Shown here: positions 8,817 through 15,896 of the stretch, one piece after another
Layout: the number at the start of each line of letters is the position of its first letter
Position numbering within the stretch: the stretch's first letter is position 1
NCBI GenBank assembly: GCA_002495645.1
Contig: DAGF01000033.1
Coordinates: 1 to 36,929, forward strand
Direction of reading: 5' to 3'
DNA from: Euryarchaeota archaeon UBA549
Lineage (GTDB): Archaea; Thermoplasmatota; Poseidoniia; Poseidoniales; Poseidoniaceae
DNA: 36,929 nt
The notes under the pieces: generated by a model
What the model was told of the DNA's origin: nothing
Databases searched by the model: none
Seen by the model: the letters and a program-made list of their open reading frames with translations, nothing else
Translations under genes and position numbers: made by a program

Positions 8817-9530
8817 TCAATCGCTCTCGCTGAGCCAGGCCTCGACCAGGGCGGGCATCAATTCGCCGGCTTTGCCCAAGTGAACTTCATCAAAGGCTCC
8901 GATGTTCATCGGTGCCTCAGCGTTGACCAAAACGGTGCGCGCCCCTTTGGCGCGTGCGATGTGGACCAAGTCGGCTGCGGGATAGACATGGCCGGAACTG
9001 CCGATGACGATGAAAACATCACAGGCGTCCACGGCGGCGTAAATCTCCTGCATGAACATGGGTTGTTCGCCGAACCACACGATGTCGGGGCGCAGACGCT
9101 GAGGTTCTGCACAGCAGTTGCACGTCAGAAATTCATCGGTCAAATCAGCGGCGTCCATCCGATGTTCGCTCCGTCCGCTGGTCTCGCAACGCAAGGTCAC
9201 CAGTTGACCGTGCATGTGGACAACATCCTTGCTGCCGCCCCGCTCGTGTAAATCGTCCACGTTTTGTGTGATGAGCAGCATGTGTTCCAGGCCCTCCTCA
9301 AGGGATGCGAGGGCAGCATGAGCCGGGTTCGGCTCAACCTCGTTGAGTTGGCGACGCCTGGCTTGGTAGAAGCCCCAAACCAAGGCAGGGTTCGCACGCC
9401 ATCCTTGGGGTGTGGCGACGTCTTCGATGCGATGCTCTTCCCAAAGACCATCGTTATCCCTGAACGTTCGAATCCCGGATTCTGCTGAAATGCCTGCGCC
9501 CGTTAACACCACGACTCGTTGACCTTGCAT
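8817..9530 (-). CDS. cobB: CobB-like NAD-dependent protein deacylase (sirtuin)
   Basis: Removes acyl groups from protein lysines using NAD, releasing nicotinamide and O-acyl-ADP-ribose. It has 237 residues. Motifs are GAGISAESGIRTFR (11-24), TQNVDDLH (88-95), catalytic His107 in HMHG, the cysteine cluster Cys115 and Cys137/139/140, and IGSSGHVYPAADL. Tyr55 and Arg58 in FYQARRR match the Y-x-x-R pair that marks class III (SIRT5/CobB) enzymes acting on succinyl- and malonyl-lysine (family knowledge). Similarity to Escherichia coli CobB extends through the CxCC and RPxxVWFGE region. ATG at 9530 is chosen because a TATA-like box lies 21-26 bases upstream, fitting a leaderless message; an in-frame TTG at 9563 would add 11 residues unlike the family. 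It lies downstream of an NAD kinase-like gene in the same direction. Confidence 0.93.
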   Translation of the reverse strand: MQGQRVVVLTGAGISAESGIRTFRDNDGLWEEHRIEDVATPQGWRANPALVWGFYQARRRQLNEVEPNPAHAALASLEEGLEHMLLITQNVDDLHERGGSKDVVHMHGQLVTLRCETSGRSEHRMDAADLTDEFLTCNCCAEPQRLRPDIVWFGEQPMFMQEIYAAVDACDVFIVIGSSGHVYPAADLVHIARAKGARTVLVNAEAPMNIGAFDEVHLGKAGELMPALVEAWLSESD

Positions 9531-9550
9531 GTTATCACGAGGCCTTGAGA

Positions 9551-9556
9551 TTATAT
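9551..9556 (-). promoter_or_regulatory. TATA-like box for the sirtuin gene
   Basis: Read on the minus strand the bases are ATATAA inside CATATAATCTC, centred about 24 bases before the ATG at 9530. That is the usual distance from an archaeal TATA box to the transcription start, so the message probably begins at or next to the ATG. Just upstream (9585-9604) is an imperfect A/T hairpin flanked by CCG and CGG that could separate this gene from the NAD kinase gene. Confidence 0.5.
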
Positions 9557-9625
9557 GAATCAAACATGAGCGGATCTTGTCACCGTTTTTTCACAAAATC
9601 GGTTGAGTGGTTGACGCTTTCGCCA

Positions 9626-10810
9626 TCAAACATCAGCGACTCGGATGAGCCTGGTTGTTCGGAAACCCTGAAGAATTTTGATGAAGCGCTTGGCTTGGAA
9701 TTCAGCATCCAGGTCGTCATCCCCTGTGTCGATGCGCACCGCCTCAAGTCCGATGAGTTTCGACGGCGTGGCAACGCCGAGAATATTGCCGTGCCCAATC
9801 AGCCGAAGGACGGCTGGTGAGAGTTGCAAGTTACCGCGCCCAATGAGGAAGCCCTGTCCCCCCATGGGAGAGAGAAGAAGGAGAACAGGACGCTGCCCGT
9901 TTTCGTCGACGTGAGCGCTGATGACCTCCAAGAGGCCGTGTTCGTTGAGGTCGTTGTGAACGGTGTCGCCGTGTTGGACGTCAATGCCCAGAAGGGTCAA
10001 TTCTTGATTCAAATGTTCACCCATGCGACGCAGTGTGCCGCCGCTTCCCCACACCACCATGAGGTCGGGCTCGTCGGCAAGTAGTGTGGCGACGTGATGG
10101 GCCAAGCCCTCAATCGTGTCTTCTTCGCTGACCCGCTCGACCTGTTCCTTCGCCCCTTGCATGAAACGAGGAGAGGACGGTGTCCATGCTTCGCCGTACA
10201 TCCGAACTTTCCATTCACCTTTGGCGTACACCGTTTCATCCAAGTCCATGACCTCCGTGATGGCGGTGCGCAAATCACCCAGCGCAAAGGAGAGGACGAC
10301 TTCTGCAGCGGCTTTTGGCGTGGTTGCAAAACAGCCAGAGTGCATTTTCACACCGCCCGGAACGCCGATGAGCGCCGTTTTTTGTGCATCATCACCCATC
10401 GCCTCCAAGGCCTTGACGATGTCCCGGGTGGTTCCGTCACCACCTGCATAAACCAGCGCCTCAGCACCGGCCTTGACAAGTTCTTGAACGAGTTTGGTGG
10501 TGTCTTCTGGGGACGTTGAGTCGGGCGTGGTACCAAGCACCTCCACCGTGAACGGTGCGTCAGTCTCGAGCGAAGGGAGCCATGTTGAACCCATACGACC
10601 TTCCCAAACGAGCAAGTCCAAGGTCACGCCGCTTCGATTGAGGGAAGAGGTGGCCAAAGCGAGGAGATGGCTCAAGCATTGATGCATACGAGGCCCTGCT
10701 CGGTCTTCGGCGCCCGCCGCACGGGCCTCTTCAGCACGGCCATCGCTGCCCTTGAAGCCCAATTTACCGCCCAAGCCAGCGTCGGGGTTGACCACGATGC
10801 CCAGGCGCAT
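9626..10810 (-). CDS. Predicted ATP/polyphosphate-dependent NAD kinase (COG3199 type)
   Basis: Predicted to phosphorylate NAD to NADP. The fold signature is LGIVVNPDAGLGGKLGFKGSDG at the N-terminus (residues 3 to 24, family-typical), the diacylglycerol/NAD kinase motif GGDGTTRD at 123-130, and IGVPGGVKMHSGCFATTPK, typical of the COG3199 branch rather than of NadK proper. The middle contains VMDLDETVYAKGEW and later VWGSGGTLRRMGEHL. ATG at 10810 gives 394 residues and starts directly at the conserved MRLGIVVNPDAG; a GTG at 10861 would add 17 residues. A weak TATA-like CTATTTG lies about 27 bases before the ATG, again fitting a leaderless start. An insert of charged residues at about 25-42 (EEARAAGAEDRAGPR) is unusual. 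It is followed by the sirtuin gene in the same direction. Confidence 0.85.
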   Translation of the reverse strand: MRLGIVVNPDAGLGGKLGFKGSDGRAEEARAAGAEDRAGPRMHQCLSHLLALATSSLNRSGVTLDLLVWEGRMGSTWLPSLETDAPFTVEVLGTTPDSTSPEDTTKLVQELVKAGAEALVYAGGDGTTRDIVKALEAMGDDAQKTALIGVPGGVKMHSGCFATTPKAAAEVVLSFALGDLRTAITEVMDLDETVYAKGEWKVRMYGEAWTPSSPRFMQGAKEQVERVSEEDTIEGLAHHVATLLADEPDLMVVWGSGGTLRRMGEHLNQELTLLGIDVQHGDTVHNDLNEHGLLEVISAHVDENGQRPVLLLLSPMGGQGFLIGRGNLQLSPAVLRLIGHGNILGVATPSKLIGLEAVRIDTGDDDLDAEFQAKRFIKILQGFRTTRLIRVADV

Positions 10811-10867
10811 GGGTGGGCGTGGTATCGCTCCCTCAAATAGACCTGCATCCGAGAAGTTCACGATTTA

Positions 10868-10882
10868 GGTGGTCAAACCACC
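10868..10882 (+). promoter_or_regulatory. Perfect hairpin GGTGGT-CAA-ACCACC
   Basis: A six-base-pair perfect inverted repeat with a three-base spacer lies 35 bases before the ATG at 10918. The right arm (ACCACC) could pair instead with GGTGG at 10896-10900 or 10902-10906, so two alternative structures are possible. It sits in the 107-base region between the divergent NAD kinase and small acidic protein genes, so it could equally be an operator at DNA level. Confidence 0.45.
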
Positions 10883-10917
10883 CGAGCCTTCTTGTGGTGG
10901 AGGTGGAATGGAACACC

Positions 10918-11259
10918 ATGAAAAGGGCCCCCACGGACAAGCCGAACCTCGACGACGTGCTCGCTCGAGATTTTGCAGAACTCAAGGTCGGCGAGACGAA
11001 CCTCAAGCCAGCCCCTGAGGCTTCAGCACCTGAAACACCAACAGATGATGCAGCGACCTCTGAACGAGAGCAAACAACTCCGGCCGTGCCAAAGGTCTAC
11101 AACCAACGCATCAACGCTGTAGAAGACAGAGAAGCGTTCTCGGTTAAGGCTCCCAAAGCGACGGCAATTGAGGAAGCACAACCGACAGAAAAGCCTGCGC
11201 CGACCGTGCTCAAAGCCCCGTCCTCTCAACCCGGTGACGACTTTGATGTCGACTGGTAG
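10918..11259 (+). CDS. Small acidic Pro/Ala-rich protein, unknown
   Basis: Unrecognised 113-residue protein. Apart from a short N-terminal helix-like stretch (NLDDVLARDFAELKV) it is rich in Pro, Ala, Glu and Thr, with no predicted fold, no membrane segment, and an acidic C-terminus ending GDDFDVDW. It is probably intrinsically disordered. Coding is supported by strong use of G/C at third codon positions, like the neighbours, and by a clean ATG at 10918 downstream of the divergent promoter region. The frame is open upstream to 10813, but that stretch overlaps the NAD kinase start. It precedes thrS by 80 bases and may be co-transcribed. It is possibly an adaptor or tail-like partner; no function can be named. 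Confidence 0.6.
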   Translation: MKRAPTDKPNLDDVLARDFAELKVGETNLKPAPEASAPETPTDDAATSEREQTTPAVPKVYNQRINAVEDREAFSVKAPKATAIEEAQPTEKPAPTVLKAPSSQPGDDFDVDW

Positions 11260-11307
11260 AACGGCCTGTTGGCCTGAGGACGAAGCGCGGGATTCATAGC
11301 GAGGGGT

Positions 11308-11324
11308 CAACCCCGTAGGGGTTG
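11308..11324 (+). promoter_or_regulatory. thrS leader hairpin CAACCCC-GTA-GGGGTTG
   Basis: A perfect seven-base-pair stem with a GTA loop ends 15 bases before the thrS ATG. The left-arm CCCC could instead pair with GGGG at 11303-11306 (loop TCAA), giving two mutually exclusive folds. Another G-rich block (GGGGA, 11324-11328) follows and may act as the ribosome-binding site, so the choice of fold could expose or hide it. The same loop and core (CCC-GTA-GGG) recur before sdhC. Confidence 0.55.
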
Positions 11325-11339
11325 GGGAGACTTGAGACC

Positions 11340-13364
11340 ATGAGCATGATTCACATCACGCTGCCTGACGGGACCGTTAACGAATACGCCTCGGGCATCA
11401 CCTGCGGCGAGGTTATCACCGATGCCATGGGCAAGAAGCACGGTTGCCTGGCCGCCAAGGTGGACGGTGCCGAATGCGATTTGTCCAAGGTGCTTGACAT
11501 CAACTGTTCCGTTAAGGGCATCCCTGCCGATTCGGAAGAAGGCATCCATATCCTGCGCCATTCCGCCGCTCACCTGCTGGCGCAAGCCGTCATGGAACTC
11601 TATCCCGGCGCCCTTCCGACCATAGGTCCTGCCATTGACCGTGGTTTCTACTATGATTTTGCCATGGAACCCATCACCCAAGGCGACCTCAAGGCGATTG
11701 AGAAGAAGATGCATGAACTCGCTCGTCGTAACCTGAATGTTGAGCGGGTTGAACTTGACCAGTCATCGCTTCGGGAGCACTTTGAGAGCAACCCGTACAA
11801 GTTGGAAATCATCGACGATAAACTCGAAGCGGGCGATGGGTCCACCATCTACAAACAGGGCGAGTGGTACGACCTCTGTCTGGGCCCACACGTTCCCAGC
11901 ACCTCAAAACTCATGTTCGTTCGCTTGACGTCGGTGTCCACGGCCTACTGGCGAGGCGACCAAGACAGGGAACAACTGGTTCGTATCTACGGCTTGGTCG
12001 AGCCTTCAAAAGAGGCACTGAAGGCCACGCTAACGCGAATTGAGGAGGCCAAAAAGCGAGATCACCGCAAACTCGGCAAAGACCTGCAACTGTTTCACAT
12101 CGATGAAGAGGTGGGCCAAGGGCTCATTCTCTGGACCCCCCGTGGCGCCATTGTAAGACAGGAATTGCAAGATTTCATCTCGCACCACCTCCGTCGCCAA
12201 GGCTACTCACAGGTGTTCACGCCCCACATCGGAAAATTAGATTTGTACAGAACCTCTGGCCATTTCCCGTACTACCAAGAATCACAATACCCACCGTTGG
12301 TCGAGCGCGAATTGATGAAAAAACTCGCCGATGAAGGCTGCACCTGCGGCGACCTATCGAACATGATGAAGTCCGGGGAAATCGACGGCTACATGCTCAA
12401 GCCGATGAACTGCCCTCACCACGTGAAAATCTACGCCAGCCAACCGCGTTCCTACCGCAACCTCCCCCTGCGACTGGCCGAATTTGGAACCGTCTACCGG
12501 TGGGAACAATCCGGTGAAATCTCAGGGATGACCCGTGTTCGAGGCTTCACCCAAGACGATGCTCACCTGTTCGTGACCGAAGAGCAACTCGCTGAAGAGG
12601 TGCTGGGCTGCATTGAACTCGTTCAGATTATTTTCGACAAACTCGGCATGGAGGATTACCGTGTCCGAGTCGGTTTGCGCGACCCCGATTCCGGCAAGTA
12701 CGTCGGCGACCCACAACGCTGGGACAAGGCAGAGGAAGCCTGTCGAGCGGCAGCAGAATCACTTGGCGTCCCGTGGTCGGAAGAGGAAGGCGAAGCGGCC
12801 TTTTACGGGCCGAAAATTGACTTCGTCGTCAAGGACGTCATCGGCCGAGAATGGCAGCTTGGAACCGTTCAGGTCGACTATAACCTCCCCGAACGCTTTG
12901 ATTTGACCTACAAAGGCAGCGACGGCGAACTTCACCGGCCCGTCATGATTCACCGCGCCCCGTTTGGCTCAATGGAACGGTTCTGTGGTGTGCTTATCGA
13001 GCACTTTGCTGGACGTTTCCCCACCTGGCTCACGCCGACCCAATGCCATGTCATCACGATTCGCGAAGAACACACCGCTTACGCTGCCAAAGTCGCCGAT
13101 GCTCTGCGAGCGGAAGGCGTGCGTGTTGAAGTGGACGACTCCGGCAATAACATCATGAAGAAAATTCGCAACCACCGCAAACTTCAGCCCGCCTACCTCG
13201 TCATCCTTGGCGATGATGAGATGAGCAACGAAACCGTGAGTTTGCGAGCCCGCAACGGCGACCAAATCGCCGGGATTCCCCTCAACACCTTTGTAGCCGA
13301 CCTCAAGAATGAAATCACCGAAAAGGTCAGCCAACCTTCCCTTGTTCCACCTTCAACCGAGTGA
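11340..13364 (+). CDS. thrS: Threonyl-tRNA synthetase, bacterial type
   Basis: Charges tRNA-Thr with threonine. The layout is that of the bacterial enzyme: an N-terminal TGS domain (about 1-63), the N2/SAD editing domain with HSAAH near residue 72 and CLGPH near 180, the class II catalytic core with KPMNCPHH (the zinc-ligand Cys), VRGFTQDDAHLF and HRAPFGSMERF, and a C-terminal anticodon-binding domain. Many archaea instead carry a different editing domain, so this copy looks acquired from bacteria (inference). CPHH in place of the E. coli CPGH, and about 20 extra residues before it containing Cys-Thr-Cys-Gly (12338-12349), set it apart from E. coli ThrRS. ATG at 11340 is chosen over an in-frame TTG at 11322; a GGGGAGA sequence lies upstream. 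The protein has 674 residues. A membrane protein gene follows after six bases. Confidence 0.97.
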   Translation: MSMIHITLPDGTVNEYASGITCGEVITDAMGKKHGCLAAKVDGAECDLSKVLDINCSVKGIPADSEEGIHILRHSAAHLLAQAVMELYPGALPTIGPAIDRGFYYDFAMEPITQGDLKAIEKKMHELARRNLNVERVELDQSSLREHFESNPYKLEIIDDKLEAGDGSTIYKQGEWYDLCLGPHVPSTSKLMFVRLTSVSTAYWRGDQDREQLVRIYGLVEPSKEALKATLTRIEEAKKRDHRKLGKDLQLFHIDEEVGQGLILWTPRGAIVRQELQDFISHHLRRQGYSQVFTPHIGKLDLYRTSGHFPYYQESQYPPLVERELMKKLADEGCTCGDLSNMMKSGEIDGYMLKPMNCPHHVKIYASQPRSYRNLPLRLAEFGTVYRWEQSGEISGMTRVRGFTQDDAHLFVTEEQLAEEVLGCIELVQIIFDKLGMEDYRVRVGLRDPDSGKYVGDPQRWDKAEEACRAAAESLGVPWSEEEGEAAFYGPKIDFVVKDVIGREWQLGTVQVDYNLPERFDLTYKGSDGELHRPVMIHRAPFGSMERFCGVLIEHFAGRFPTWLTPTQCHVITIREEHTAYAAKVADALRAEGVRVEVDDSGNNIMKKIRNHRKLQPAYLVILGDDEMSNETVSLRARNGDQIAGIPLNTFVADLKNEITEKVSQPSLVPPSTE

Positions 13365-13370
13365 TCCACG

Positions 13371-15896
13371 ATGAGTTCGCCCGCCATCATCCAAGGGTTC
13401 TCTTTGGACATGGCCGGCCCGCTTGTGCTGGCGTTTTTGACGGCGTGGTTCTTCTGGAGAAACGTGGTTCCACGCCAACTCAAAGGGTTGCAGGTCGCCT
13501 TTCCCACGGCCGAGAAGACCTACGAGGTCCACAAGGTCACCTCCACGGTAGAGGACGTGCGCTTGCTGCTTGCCCGGAGAGGTACACGGCTGGGCGTCGT
13601 CTCCTACCTGATGGCGCTGATGGGAAGTTTGGTTCTGCTCTTTGAGTTCTTCAACTACCGCGGCGGAGGTTCAAACGGCTATCACGCACCCTCCGTGGCC
13701 TTTGCGCTCATCCTCATCGTCGCCCCGGCCATCGTCTCGAGTGGCACCTCCCTGGGCGCCCAAGTCATCAAACCGCTCGGGGTGAGCCGCGCAACACTGC
13801 AAAGCAACTCAAACACACGAAACGCGTCCTATATCGCCCTCACCGTGGCCTGGTTGGTCTTGGCGTTGGCTGTTGGTGAAGTCCTCAAAGGCATGGGTGT
13901 TTCCAAAACCACGCACTACAGCATGATGGCGATGGTGGCGTTCAGCCCCGCCGTTCTTGCCTATGGCCGCATCTTGGGTTCTTCATGGCACGCTCTCAAG
14001 CAGTCCTCTCAACAAATCGCTCAGGGCGGCGCTTCCCCTTTCCACAATCACAAACCCAACGCTCGACAGCAATTCATCGCCCAAGTGGTCCACCTGAACT
14101 TGGTCGCCATGCCATTCGTCGCTGTAAACACCTTCATTTCACTTATTTTGCTGCTCTACAACCCCGATATGTTCGTCCATTCGGACCGCGTGTTGGAACT
14201 GCCCGAGTACCGAATACAATCCACCTACATGGAAGAAGGGGGGTTGCTCGGCTTTGGTCTCATCGAGTTGTTCTCCCACATTCCACAAGCCGGCATTCGG
14301 GTTCCCATCGTCACCACACTCCTGCTCTTCCTGCTGTTGAACGTCGCCGCCATCGGCTTCTTGTTCGTTTACGAAGTTGCTCGGATTCTCTTCCTCGATA
14401 TTCAAGACGTTTCCGGATGGGGAGGTATTCGCCTCGCAGACAGCCGCTTATTGCGTGCTGAACCCATTCAACAAGCCAATGTGCTGAACTTTTGCTTCAC
14501 GGGATTTGCCGGCCAGTCCATGCTGCTTCTGGCCCTTGCCATGGTGACCTTTTGGGATTCCACGTTCCTCCCGCAAGGCGAGGCCTGTGGAGCATGGGAA
14601 GGAAGCGTCTGTGCCGTGTTGGAAAAGGACATGCTCGAACAATTGACGTGGATGCTGGCATCGGGCGGTCAAGTGGCGTTTTTGGTGGTTTGGACGGTGT
14701 CGTGGCGACGCTCCACAGAGCTCAGTGAAATCATCTTTGATTCTTCCATGGACGAAGACCGCACCCGGCTTCGAGGCATGAGCGACATGATTTACCTCAA
14801 ACAACGCTCAACCAGCGAACTGTTGGGCAAGGACGATTGGAACACCGCCATTGAACGCTTTGACGACGCCACGATGAATCGGGAAGCGACCTTGGTAGGC
14901 TTGGACATGATTCGCCATACGCAAGCGAAAATGCTGCTCTATTGTGGCCTTGGCCGCTGGGATGAAGCCGAAGAATTGGCGGTTGACCTCCTTGCCCTTC
15001 AGGGCGGCAGAGACGCCCAAATCCCCCGGCTGGTCCTGTGCGCCACAAGCCTTGCTCAACGCGACTACAAAGAAGCGATACCTCGCCTTGAACTGCTTGA
15101 TAACAACGATGTGGAAGCGGTGCGAATTCGTTGGGCAGCAAGCCTGCTGAGCGGCCAGCGACATCTGAGTAAACAAGGCGCCTCTATGCTGAGTGTCGAC
15201 CCGCTTCGAAAGGACAACATCCGCATGTTGCAAGCCTTCGAGCAAGGCGAGGTGGCCTTGCGCACCACACCACCTCGCCAACCGGCGCAACGAGCGATGT
15301 ACCTTTCCGAACTTGCTCGGCTGCGTATGAACGGAGAAAGCGAACGCGCCCTCAACCACCTCGAACGAACCCTCGCCACGATGGAGGGCGAGACATGGGC
15401 GCATGGAGAATTGGTGGCGGCACTGCTCAACCACGACAGTGGACGGAATCTCTCAGCGGTCAACGCCATCAAAAAACTCGCTCAACAGCACCCACGCCAC
15501 CCCCATATTCGCGCCGTTATGCATCAATTTGCCCAACTCGGTCGTACCCAGCGCCCTCCTTCCGAGCCCACAAAAATCCAGTGGGTCCTCGAAAACGAGG
15601 CGGATTGGAAAAGGTCATGGAAACTCCACAACGTGGCCATCCCGCCCATCATGGATAACATTGAGCTCAAGCGGCATGCAGTGCAAGCCAACGCCTGGTC
15701 CTTGATGCTGGGGGGCGATGTATCCGAGCACGCCAAAAAGAACGTTCACAAATCGCTCCAAGATGATGTACTGCTGGGCCTTTTCACCCACCTTCAGGGC
15801 ATCACCATCACCATCGGCGGTATGCCGATTGACCTTGGTCTTCCCGCAGGAATCAACCTCAAAGCCGCCCAGAAGAACGGCCTGCTCGATACGTGA
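13371..15896 (+). CDS. Nine-helix membrane protein with TPR-like cytoplasmic tail
   Basis: Unrecognised 841-residue protein. The first half has about nine hydrophobic segments (14-30, 74-94, 107-124, 153-172, 184-202, 242-263, 312-336, 376-394, 425-444), with two Cys residues in the loop between the last two (EACGAWEGSVCAV) that could form an extracytoplasmic disulfide. From about 450 to 841 the chain is soluble and built of helical pairs such as GLGRWDEAEELAVDLL and AQRDYKEAIPRLELL, which resemble TPR repeats. Such a layout suits a membrane-anchored scaffold, but no catalytic motif is visible. ATG at 13371 follows the thrS stop by six bases, so they are probably one transcript. Its stop codon directly abuts the stop of the convergent gene, which has a similar overall design. 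Confidence 0.85.
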   Translation: MSSPAIIQGFSLDMAGPLVLAFLTAWFFWRNVVPRQLKGLQVAFPTAEKTYEVHKVTSTVEDVRLLLARRGTRLGVVSYLMALMGSLVLLFEFFNYRGGGSNGYHAPSVAFALILIVAPAIVSSGTSLGAQVIKPLGVSRATLQSNSNTRNASYIALTVAWLVLALAVGEVLKGMGVSKTTHYSMMAMVAFSPAVLAYGRILGSSWHALKQSSQQIAQGGASPFHNHKPNARQQFIAQVVHLNLVAMPFVAVNTFISLILLLYNPDMFVHSDRVLELPEYRIQSTYMEEGGLLGFGLIELFSHIPQAGIRVPIVTTLLLFLLLNVAAIGFLFVYEVARILFLDIQDVSGWGGIRLADSRLLRAEPIQQANVLNFCFTGFAGQSMLLLALAMVTFWDSTFLPQGEACGAWEGSVCAVLEKDMLEQLTWMLASGGQVAFLVVWTVSWRRSTELSEIIFDSSMDEDRTRLRGMSDMIYLKQRSTSELLGKDDWNTAIERFDDATMNREATLVGLDMIRHTQAKMLLYCGLGRWDEAEELAVDLLALQGGRDAQIPRLVLCATSLAQRDYKEAIPRLELLDNNDVEAVRIRWAASLLSGQRHLSKQGASMLSVDPLRKDNIRMLQAFEQGEVALRTTPPRQPAQRAMYLSELARLRMNGESERALNHLERTLATMEGETWAHGELVAALLNHDSGRNLSAVNAIKKLAQQHPRHPHIRAVMHQFAQLGRTQRPPSEPTKIQWVLENEADWKRSWKLHNVAIPPIMDNIELKRHAVQANAWSLMLGGDVSEHAKKNVHKSLQDDVLLGLFTHLQGITITIGGMPIDLGLPAGINLKAAQKNGLLDT

